DNA of 6,010 nt from Leptolyngbyaceae cyanobacterium SM1_3_5 (GCA_012031475.1 JAAUTJ010000324.1:1-6010); one strand, 5' to 3'; numbered from the stretch's first letter, positions 1-5,681 are shown. Numbers and translations: made by a program. Notes: generated by a model from the sequence alone, not told the origin.

Positions 1-404
1 ACTGAGGCGAAAATCTTTCAGCAGCAAATCTGTTTTGCCGCTTCTTGAAGTTGAACTTCGCACCAGCCGACTTCTCGACCCGCCTGACCGCGATCGACTT
101 TTGCCCCTAAAATCTGCGCCAAAATTTGCGATCCAAGACAGATGCCAACGATCGGAATTTTTTGCTCGATCGCACTTTCCAACAGCTTGAATTCCTGACG
201 TAAAAACGGATAGCGATCGCTTTCATACGCGCTAACCGCTCCGCCCAACACAACAATGTGAGAATAATTGGAAATTGGTTCAGACAATACACAGCCTTCA
301 GGTGCATCAAGGTATTGAACGGCAACGCTTTGAAGCTGCGGTTCCAACAGTCCGACGGTGCTACAGGCTTCGTGGCGAATGATCAGGACGCGAGGTTTTT
401 TCAT
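1..404 (-). CDS. Class I glutamine amidotransferase-like protein, N-terminal part, frame-broken and cut by the window edge
   Basis: The protein starts at the ATG at 404-402 and has the N-terminal half of a class I (triad) glutamine amidotransferase domain. It shows a strand-rich start (RVLIIRHE), the oxyanion segment VVLGGAVSAY (residues 51-60, Gly54-Gly55) and the nucleophile elbow PIVGICLGSQ with catalytic Cys89. The REVGW strand follows near residue 110. The His/Glu pair of the triad would lie further on, outside the window. The literal frame stops at a TGA at 20-18 after 128 residues, well short of the usual 230 or so. One extra A in the AAAA run (33-36 on the plus strand) would instead give KTDLLLKDFRLS and stay open to the edge, matching the DPLL-type segment that follows in this family. 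Free-standing relatives hydrolyse gamma-glutamyl amides (PuuD, TdnT types). Next to a GS-like ligase that role is plausible but inferred. The gene is divergent from the dioxygenases and shares their promoter region. No clear ribosome binding site precedes the start. Confidence 0.8.
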
Positions 405-420
405 TTGAAGGGATATGTCG

Positions 421-430
421 TAAGCGCTTA
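421..430. repeat. Perfect 10-bp palindrome TAAGCGCTTA in the divergent promoter region
   Basis: TAAGCGCTTA is identical on both strands. It lies 17-26 bp upstream of the GATase-like start codon, where a regulator could act on that minus-strand gene. No matching factor is recognised. A 10-bp palindrome can occur by chance. Confidence 0.3.
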
Positions 431-473
431 ACTTGCTAAAACTAATTCTCTAAAACCGATCGATTCATTTTTT

Positions 474-487
474 GTAGTCTATGACAC
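474..487 (+). promoter_or_regulatory. NtcA-like activator site, GTA-N8-CAC
   Basis: GTAGTCTATGACAC fits the minimal NtcA pattern GT-N10-AC and differs from the full consensus GTA-N8-TAC at one position. NtcA is the global nitrogen-control activator of cyanobacteria. Its class II promoters have the site centred near -41.5 with a TAN3T box about 22-24 bp downstream. Here TAAGAT begins 23 bp after the site (511-516), which is the expected spacing. Nitrogen control would suit a cluster with GS-like and GATase-like genes. One half-site is imperfect, so this is a candidate only. Confidence 0.4.
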
Positions 488-492
488 ATAGA
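478..492. promoter_or_regulatory. Inverted repeat TCTATG-ACA-CATAGA, operator-like
   Basis: Two perfect 6-bp arms are separated by 3 bp. The element overlaps the candidate NtcA site and touches the next inverted repeat. Its size and position suit a dimeric regulator, but no specific family is recognised. Confidence 0.3.
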
Positions 493-512
493 GAAAGCGA
501 TTATTTTCTCTA
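489..512. promoter_or_regulatory. Inverted repeat TAGAGAAA-N8-TTTCTCTA around the -10 region
   Basis: Perfect 8-bp arms lie at 489-496 and 505-512 with an 8-bp spacer. A further direct copy of the half-site, TTCTCTAA, is at 446-453, exactly 60 bp upstream of TTCTCTAA at 506-513. The right arm overlaps the candidate -10 box TAAGAT, so a bound protein would block the promoter. This arrangement suggests a local repressor acting beside NtcA. This is inference. Confidence 0.35.
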
Positions 513-516
513 AGAT
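511..516 (+). promoter_or_regulatory. Candidate -10 box TAAGAT for the dioxygenase operon
   Basis: TAAGAT fits the TAN3T form of cyanobacterial -10 boxes and stands 23 bp downstream of the NtcA-like site. Transcription would start near 522-523, only about 6-7 bases before the ATG at 529. The mRNA would be almost leaderless, which agrees with the absence of a ribosome binding site there. The ATG at 541 would have a somewhat longer leader. Confidence 0.35.
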
Positions 517-528
517 GCATATTTTACG

Positions 529-1424
529 ATGCCTTTTGCCATGCTATCGAACGCGCAGATCGATCGCTTCCACACCGAGGGATTTTTGATTGTTGAAAAT
601 CTGCTCGATGCCGCTTTGGTCGATCGACTGGCGGCACGAGTCGAGCCGCTGTTTAATGGAGAATTTGAGACGGGCGTTTACCCGGATGAGTGGTACTGGA
701 ATCCGCGCTTGGGCTTGCCTAGTGCATCGGGACAGATGAGCAACGTGTGGAAGAGCGATCGCACCTTGGCTTCGGTCGTTCTCTCAGAGAAAATTGGCGA
801 AATTTGTGCCCGACTTGGCGGCTGGAGCGGAACCCGACTGCTGAGCGACAGCCTGTGGCGCAAGCCGTTTGGCGCATCGGAAACGACGCACCACCAAGAT
901 TCGATGTATTCCTTCTATCACCAGCCGCAAGAAATTGTCGTCTGCTGGATTGCCCTCAGTCACGCGGTTCCGCAAGGCAGTTCGATCGAATATGTGCGCG
1001 TTCGCATCGCTGGCCGCTGTCGCAAACGGTGGCGGAATTTCACGCCGGAAGCCGCAGCTATCGCGCCGGATATGGAGCAGGCGGCAAAGCAAGCGGGGAT
1101 CGATCGCCCCGATGTCGTTCAGCTTGCGCTTGAGCCGGGAAGCTGCGCCTTTCATCACGGGCACATGTGGCACGGGTCGGGAAAAAATCTGCTGCCCAAT
1201 TCAATCCGCCGCAGCTTGGTGATCGCCCATATTCCGGCTGAATCGCAGTTCAAGCCGACGGGTGCTTATGTCGAAGGTGGCTATCTGGCCGGACGCTACA
1301 AGCGCTTTGGCGACGACACAATGGACGAAAGCTTTTTCCCGATCGTCCATCAGCAAACGGCGATCGATCGGCGTTTCTCGATGCCTACTGCGGCGATGCG
1401 CTCCGGCCAATGGTTTCCCGATGA
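529..1424 (+). CDS. PhyH-family Fe(II)/2-oxoglutarate dioxygenase, first paralogue (PhyH1), frame-broken
   Basis: This is a phytanoyl-CoA-dioxygenase family protein, a cytosolic non-haem iron enzyme that usually hydroxylates a small molecule using O2 and 2-oxoglutarate. The iron ligands are visible: His122 and Asp124 (HHQD) and distal His215 (MWHGSGKN), with Arg227/Arg228 available for the 2-oxoglutarate carboxylate. The ATG at 529 aligns with the start of the paralogue downstream. The ATG at 541 is an alternative. As read, the frame runs to 1500, but three breaks are evident. Five bases stand where six are needed at 997-1001, and four instead of six at 1044-1047. In between, the correct frame reads SHRWPLSQTVAEFHA. 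One base is missing near 1358-1361, after which the frame giving RSAFLDAYCGDALRPMVSR and a TGA at 1422-1424 matches the paralogue. Corrected length is 299 residues, normal for the family. The restored stop overlaps the next start as ATGA, implying translational coupling. The substrate is unknown. Confidence 0.85.
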
Positions 1425-2287
1425 ATCCGATCGAACTTTCTGCGGCTCAGATCGAGCAATTCCGCGAGCAGGGATTTCTGGTGCTAGAGAAATTCCTTGA
1501 CCGCGATCGCGTTTCGCAAATTGACGATCGCCTCGATCCGTTGTTTGCCACGCGCTTTGAAACCGGAATCTACCCGGATGAATGGCACGGACGACCGGGA
1601 CTGAGCCGACCGGAAGCAACTCGGCAAATGGTCGGGATGTGGCGCTGCGATCGCACGGTTGCCAGCCTCTCCCTTTCTGCCGAAATTGCCCGCCTCAATG
1701 CCACGCTGGTCGGATGGTCGGGCGGACGCTTGGCAATGGATAGCTGCTGGATCAAGCCGCCCAACGCGCCCGCAGTTCTCTTTCATCGCAACAGCACTTT
1801 GGTAAGCTGCATTGCACCGAGCGAAATCGTCACCTGCTGGATCGCGCTGAGTGAAACCACGAAGGAAATGGGGACGATCGAACTCATCCCCGGTTCCCAT
1901 CGCTGGCTGGGGCAAGACCAGTTCCGATTCCTCCACGCTCCCGAAGTCGATTACCGTCAGCCCGTCTGGGATTTGGGGATTCACGATCCTGAAATTTTGG
2001 CGATCGAACTGCCTCCGGGCGGCTGCGTGTTTCTACAGGGCGATTTGTGGCGCGGGTCGAGTTGTAATCTGAGCGATCGCACTCGTCGCAGCATTGCCGT
2101 GAGTACCCTTCGATCGGACGCTCAGTTTCAGCCGATCGGTGTTGGCACAGGCTACATTTTCAGCCGCTATCGCAGGCTAGATAGTTTGGAGATGGACGAA
2201 AGCTTTTTTCCGATTTTGTGGACGCAAGCGGGCTATCGATCGGCTTTCGCGCAGGCTTACTGTGAAGATTTGATGAAATTGGGATGA
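1421..2287 (+). CDS. PhyH-family protein, second paralogue (PhyH2), probably lacking iron binding
   Basis: This 288-residue protein is co-linear with PhyH1: 47 of the first 100 positions are identical by my count without gaps, and both share FETG(I/V)YPDEW and MDESFFPI. The start at 1421 is chosen because it aligns with PhyH1 and overlaps PhyH1's inferred stop (ATGA). The open frame continues upstream to 1262, but that part is unrelated. The fold appears intact, with PGSHRW at 157-162, Arg222/Arg223 for 2-oxoglutarate and no frame breaks. However, the iron site is altered. HxD has become His122-Arg-Asn124, and the distal His of W-H-G-S is Arg211 (LWRGSSCN). Two of three ligands are therefore replaced, each by a change explainable as one transition. 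Family knowledge predicts little or no dioxygenase activity. A role as structural or regulatory partner of PhyH1, or a binding protein, is inferred. Confidence 0.88.
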   Translation: MNPIELSAAQIEQFREQGFLVLEKFLDRDRVSQIDDRLDPLFATRFETGIYPDEWHGRPGLSRPEATRQMVGMWRCDRTVASLSLSAEIARLNATLVGWSGGRLAMDSCWIKPPNAPAVLFHRNSTLVSCIAPSEIVTCWIALSETTKEMGTIELIPGSHRWLGQDQFRFLHAPEVDYRQPVWDLGIHDPEILAIELPPGGCVFLQGDLWRGSSCNLSDRTRRSIAVSTLRSDAQFQPIGVGTGYIFSRYRRLDSLEMDESFFPILWTQAGYRSAFAQAYCEDLMKLG

Positions 2288-2404
2288 AGAATAATGCTAA
2301 AGATAGATGTAATTCGATGAATTCGTGGTTTCCGCTACGCTCATTCTGGGTGGATTCCGATATGGTGGGGGCGAACTTCTACTCCTACGTCACGGATTTC
2401 TCGC
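2288..2404. other. Spacer between PhyH2 and the permease
   Basis: I see no gene or strong signal in these 117 bp. An ATG at 2284 overlaps the PhyH2 stop and opens a frame that enters the permease. However, the roughly 50 residues it would add are polar and aromatic and unlike a permease N-terminus. The spacer carries a short direct repeat, AATTCG at 2311-2316 and again at 2320-2325. Confidence 0.4.
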
Positions 2405-3100
2405 ATGACAAATCAGGAACACGATCGCGTGAGTCGGGTCTGCGTCCCGATTGCCTACCTTTTCATGAAGTGCTGGCCCAGTCGGTTGCCAACATCGCCC
2501 CAACCGTAACGCCGACTGTGAATGCTGCCCTCGTTTTTGCCAGTGCGGGAGCGGGAACTTGGTTTACCTACCTGCTGGCAACGATCGGCTTGGTGTTTGT
2601 CAGCCTCAACATCAATCAGTTTGCGCGGCGATCGGCTTCTCCCGGTTCGCTCTATGCCTACATCGCACGAGGTTTGGGAGCTACCGCAGGCGTGATTACG
2701 GGCTGGGGCTTGATCTTGGCCTACATTTTCACCGCAATGGCCGTGACAGCCGGATTTGCCAACTACGGCGAAGTGCTGCTCAATCCGATCGGCATTGCCC
2801 CCTCACCGATCTTCTTCTTTGCGATTTGTGTCGGTGTGTCCTGGTATGTCGCCTACAAAGATATTCAGCTTTCAACCGCACTCATGCTTGCCCTTGAAAT
2901 TGCCTCGGTGGGCTTGATTATTGTGCTGGGGCTGATTGTCCTGGGTCATCACAGCTTTGCGATCGATACGGCTCAACTGACGCTGCAAGGCGTGAAACCG
3001 GGCGGCGTCGTTTTGGGCTTGGTGCTGGGCGTGTTCAGCTATGTCGGTTTTGAAAGTGCGACGACCTTGGGCGATGAAGCGAAACGACCGCTGCGAACGA
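2405..3100 (+). CDS. APC-family amino acid/amine permease, N-terminal half (helices 1-6)
   Basis: This encodes the first half of an inner-membrane permease of the amino acid-polyamine-organocation superfamily. Helix 1 starts at FHEVLAQS and carries the discontinuous IAPTVTP segment. The conserved NQFARRSASPGSLYAYI loop follows helix 2, and helix 6 ends in GFESATTLGDEAKRP, matching the family's acidic loop. The literal frame is open 2284-3189. I prefer the ATG at 2405: adding one G in the GGG at 2436-2438 gives MTNQEHDRVSRGLRPDCL, a short N-terminus usual for the family. That start is less certain than the rest. At about 3100 the frame shifts, so the residues read to 3189 are not real. Removing one base there joins it to the second half (RTLPRAV or RTIPRAV), giving about 484 residues in total. 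It probably imports the amine or amino acid used by the neighbouring enzymes. The exact substrate cannot be read from the sequence. Confidence 0.85.
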
Positions 3101-3859
3101 CTTCCCCGCGCCGTCATTCTCAGCACGATCGCCTGCGGCATCTTTTTCGTGATCATGTCGTACATTCAGGTTTTGGGCTTTCGAGATAGCGCCACCGCCT
3201 TCAACGAAAGCACTGCGCCGATGAACGATCTGGCGATTCTCTCAGGCGTCCCGTTCTTTGGCATTTTGATTTCGATCGGTTCAATGGTCAGCTTTTTTGC
3301 CTGCGCCTTGGCGAGCATCAACGCCGGAGCGCGCATTTTCTTTTCAATGGCGCGACACGGCATTTTTCACAACAGCATCGGACAGGCACACCGCAGCAAC
3401 GCCACGCCGCATGTTGCCGTCACCCTCGCGGCGATCGTCGTCTTTCTCGTTCCCGCGTCGATGTCGCTGTTTGGCCTGCCGCCGCTCACCATCTACGGCT
3501 ACACGGGCACGATCGCCACGTATGGCTTTCTGCTGGCCTACATTCTGATTTCGATCGCCGCTCCCATGTATCTCAAGAAAGAACATCAGTTGCGCCCGCT
3601 TGATGTGATTTTTTCGGTTCTCGGTGTCGGATTCATGGCAATTCCCGTTTTGGGCAGCATCGGCCTTCCCGGTGAAAACAGCTTGTTCCCGGTTCCACCC
3701 GCGCCCTACAACGTGTTTCCGTATTTGTTCTTGCTCTATCTGGTGGTCGGTGCGGGCTGGTTTGTGATGCTGCGGCTGCGATCGCCCCAGATCATTGAGT
3801 CGATGGAAGCTGACATCGAAGCATCCCATACGCGCTTTGACGACATGAAGAAAATTTGA
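3101..3859 (+). CDS. APC-family permease, C-terminal half (helices 7-12)
   Basis: This continues the same permease in another frame, which is open from 3041, although the residues before about 3101 are not homologous. From PRAVILSTIACG onward six hydrophobic segments can be placed: helix 7 (ILSTIACGIFFVIMSYIQ), helix 8 (with FFACALASINAGARIFF), helix 9 (near 3415-3480), helix 10 (YGYTGTIATYGFLLAYI), helix 11 (near 3606-3670) and helix 12 (FPYLFLLYLVVGAGWFVML). The SINAGARIFFSMARHG loop is typical of APC members and marks the helix 8-9 connection. The protein ends in a charged cytoplasmic tail and a TGA at 3857-3859. If the frame break is real, neither half should transport. If it is a sequence error, this is one intact 12-helix carrier. 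Confidence 0.85.
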   Translation, partial: LPRAVILSTIACGIFFVIMSYIQVLGFRDSATAFNESTAPMNDLAILSGVPFFGILISIGSMVSFFACALASINAGARIFFSMARHGIFHNSIGQAHRSNATPHVAVTLAAIVVFLVPASMSLFGLPPLTIYGYTGTIATYGFLLAYILISIAAPMYLKKEHQLRPLDVIFSVLGVGFMAIPVLGSIGLPGENSLFPVPPAPYNVFPYLFLLYLVVGAGWFVMLRLRSPQIIESMEADIEASHTRFDDMKKI

Positions 3860-3866
3860 GCCAAGC

Positions 3867-3887
3867 GGGGAAGCGATCGTCTTCCCC
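3867..3887 (+). terminator. Hairpin after the permease, possible terminator or processing site
   Basis: GGGGAAG and CTTCCCC form a perfect 7-bp GC-rich stem with a 7-base loop, beginning 7 bp after the permease stop. The stem is followed only by AATTT, not a run of T. It could be a weak intrinsic terminator, or a stabilising structure that lowers expression of downstream genes in one transcript. Confidence 0.5.
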
Positions 3888-3918
3888 AATTTGCTGATCA
3901 CGAAACGGAAGTAACGCC

Positions 3919-4161
3919 ATGTGCGACTTCAACAGCTTTACTTTGTGCTGCATCGATCGAGTAGAAAGTACGGCGCTTCAAGTTCAAAGCTTCGCCATCC
4001 GAGTTCAAAGCTTCATCAGCGGAGTTCAAAGCTTTATCAGCGGAGTTCAAAGCTTCATTAGCAGAGTTCAAAGCTTCGCCGTCCGAGTTCAAAGCTTCAT
4101 CAGCGAAGTTTTGAGGCTGGCGGTTCAAGTTCCAGGCTCGGCCTTTCAAGTTCAACGTTGA
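3919..4161 (+). CDS. Candidate 80-residue heptad-repeat protein (uncertain)
   Basis: A GGAAG ribosome-binding-like motif at 3907-3911 stands 7 bp before an ATG, and the frame closes with TGA 25 bp before the GS-like start. After a Cys-containing head (MCDFNSFTLCCIDR) the protein is built of seven-residue units such as VQSFISG, VQSFAIR, VLRLAVQ and VPGSAFQ. Valine is always at position 1 and mostly small or hydrophobic residues are at positions 4-6, consistent with an amphipathic helix. Two of the changes between core units are synonymous in this frame (TTC/TTT, ATC/ATT) and one is Ile/Val. However, a 21-bp DNA repeat stays open in several frames automatically, and a minus-strand reading (units like LNSADEA) is equally open. 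I recognise no family. It may be a real small protein or only the shadow of a DNA repeat. Confidence 0.3.
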   Translation: MCDFNSFTLCCIDRVESTALQVQSFAIRVQSFISGVQSFISGVQSFISRVQSFAVRVQSFISEVLRLAVQVPGSAFQVQR

Positions 4162-4169
4162 AAATTGCA
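3960..4169. repeat. 21-bp tandem repeat array, nine clear or degenerate units plus one weak
   Basis: Units start with AGTTCAAAGCTTC (or a decayed version) at 3981, 4002, 4023, 4044, 4065, 4086, 4107, 4128 and 4149, exactly every 21 bp. A faint copy is at 3960. The central units are nearly identical and the edges have decayed, with no change in spacing. Each core unit contains the palindrome AAGCTT. Twenty-one base pairs is two helical turns, so any protein bound to each unit would sit on one face of the DNA. The array directly precedes the GS-like gene. It is not a CRISPR, because there are no unique spacers. Confidence 0.85.
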
Positions 4170-4174
4170 GGCGT

Positions 4175-4178
4175 GAGG
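4175..4178 (+). promoter_or_regulatory. Ribosome binding site GAGG for the GS-like gene
   Basis: GAGG lies 8 bases before the ATG at 4187 and is the best ribosome binding site in the window. It decides the start over the in-frame ATGs at 4193 and 4199. Confidence 0.65.
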
Positions 4179-4186
4179 TAAAAATC

Positions 4187-5544
4187 ATGGTGATGGAAAT
4201 GACGGCGGCAGATACCGTGACGAGCGATCGCATTGCTGACTTTATGGAAACGCTGCGCGATCGAGGCGTTGAATATCTGCGGTTTGAACTGCCAGATTTG
4301 CATGGCGTGTCGCGGCTGAAAGTCGTCCCGATCGATAAAGTCGAAGCGTACACGCGCAAAGGACTCAACTTCTACGGCGGCACACTTGCCCTCGATACGG
4401 CTTCGCTGGTCGTTCCCGGAGCCGGACTGCACGCCGAACGCAAATATCGCGACCACCAGATTTTCCCAGATCTCGACACGTTGGCTCCGGTTCCCTGGCT
4501 CGATCGCACCGCGAAGGTGATCTGCGATCCCTACTGGAGTGCAGACGAACCCTTGACCGTTGCCCCGCGCTACGTCCTCAAGTCGCTGCTGGCAAAAGCT
4601 GCCGCAATGGGATTTGACGTGATGATGGGGCACGAATTCGAGTTTTATCTGCTGACGGCAAAAACGCAAGAGCCGCTGTTCGGAGGGCTGCACATCTTCA
4701 ACCACATCCGCAACCAATACATTCCCGAACTCGATCGCCTGCTTGACTATCTGCGTCAGGCCGGAGTCGATGTGATCACCCACAACTGCGAGTATGCGCC
4801 TTCTCAGTTTGAGATTAACTTCGGCGCAAGTGTGGGCATTGCTGCCGCTGACAAAGCCTTCACCTTCAAAACCGCCGTCAAGGAAATCGCGCACCGTCTG
4901 GGCTATCTGGCTTCCTTCATGTCGAAGCCGTTTTCCGATCGCGCCGGATGCTGCTGCCACTTTCACATCAGCCTGATCGATCGATCGACCGGACAAAACG
5001 CCTTTTTCGATGCGGCTGATCCCGATGGACTATCGGCCTTGGCGCGATCGTTCACGCAGGGCATTCTCGACCACGCGCCTGCAATGATGCCGCTGATCAG
5101 TCCGACGCCCAACTGCTATCGCCGCCTCAAACCCCACACCTTTGCGCCGTCCAATATTAGCTGGGGCATCGAAGACCGCACGGCAATGGTGCGCGTCAAG
5201 GCGACCCACGACGAAAACACGCACCTGGAAATGCGAGCCGGATCGGGACTGAGCAATCCCTACCTCAGCGCAGCCGCAACTTTGGCAGCAGGTTTGCTGG
5301 GCATTGAGCAGGCGGCACAACTTCAGCCGATGAGCGATCGCCCCAGCGAAGACGACCCCGCATTTCCCAAGCTGCCGCCGAATCTGGAAACGGCGATCGA
5401 GGGCTTGATGGCGGATGAGGAAATGCGATCGCTCTTGGGCGAAGACTTTGTGCATCTGTTCACCACCGTCAAGCAGTTTGAGCTTGACGCTTCCACGCCC
5501 ATGTCACCGACTGGGAGCAAAAAGAATATCTGGAGGTTTACTAG
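4187..5544 (+). CDS. Glutamine-synthetase-like gamma-glutamyl ligase (GS type I fold)
   Basis: The protein activates the gamma-carboxyl of glutamate with ATP and joins it to ammonia or an amine, and should be a cytosolic oligomer. The beta-grasp N-domain runs to about residue 110 and includes DLHGVSRLK. The catalytic domain has metal and substrate residues Glu150/Glu152 (GHEFEF), Glu202 and Glu209 (EYAPSQFEINF), His258/His260 (CHFHISL), Arg312/Arg313 (YRRL), SNISWGIEDRTAMVRV and Glu348-x-Arg350 before AGSGLSNPYL. I see no adenylylation-site tyrosine of the NLYDLPP type, and the C-terminus suits GS-like amine ligases (PuuA, IpuC, TdnQ types) better than housekeeping GlnA. The literal frame runs to 5575. 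One base is missing near 5487-5490, and the shifted frame gives HVTDWEQKEYLEVY and a TAG at 5542-5544, the usual family ending. Corrected length is 452 residues. The amine substrate is unknown, and a true glutamine synthetase activity is not excluded. Confidence 0.88.
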
Positions 5545-5589
5545 GGCGCGTCTTAGAACTTTTGCTTGGCGTTGACAGTTTGGCTTGCC

Positions 5590-5658
5590 CCCTCAATCCC
5601 CCAAAATTGGGAACGAGGACTCTGGAAGCCACCAAAATTGGGAGCGGGGGGGCTTCCA
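5590..5658. repeat. C-rich/G-rich intergenic repeat-like element with hairpin
   Basis: CCAAAATTGGGA occurs twice (5601-5612 and 5632-5643). CCCAA-AA-TTGGG is a small near-palindrome. TGGAAGCC (5623-5630) pairs with GGCTTCCA (5651-5658), and a run of seven G (5646-5652) sits in the right arm. Elements of the CCCCC-AATT-GGGGG style are common between cyanobacterial genes, so this looks like a degraded copy of a dispersed repeat. It lies between convergent genes and could also end transcription from either side, though no T-run follows. Confidence 0.5.
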
Positions 5659-5681
5659 AGAACTTTAAAGGCACTGACTGC

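Noticed and set aside
33..36. Programmed ribosomal frameshift in the GATase-like gene
   Set aside because: There is only a four-A run, no classical heptanucleotide slippery site, and similar breaks occur in the other genes, so sequence error is simpler.
747..1133. Independent plus-strand gene inside PhyH1
   Set aside because: Only the short stretch 1002-1043 of this frame is homologous, because of the two indels in PhyH1. The rest is a shadow frame.
1262..1420. Upstream extension of PhyH2
   Set aside because: It is unrelated to the family and overlaps PhyH1 coding sequence, whereas the start at 1421 aligns with PhyH1.
3960..4169. CRISPR array
   Set aside because: The units are contiguous 21-bp repeats that vary gradually. 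There are no unique spacers and no cas genes.
3898..4368. Minus-strand ORF with LNSADEA heptads
   Set aside because: It begins inside the GS-like gene on the opposite strand without a ribosome binding site. Openness across the array follows from the 21-bp period.
4100..4996. Long minus-strand ORF opposite the GS-like gene
   Set aside because: The plus strand encodes a clear conserved enzyme, and the antisense frame shows no recognisable domain.
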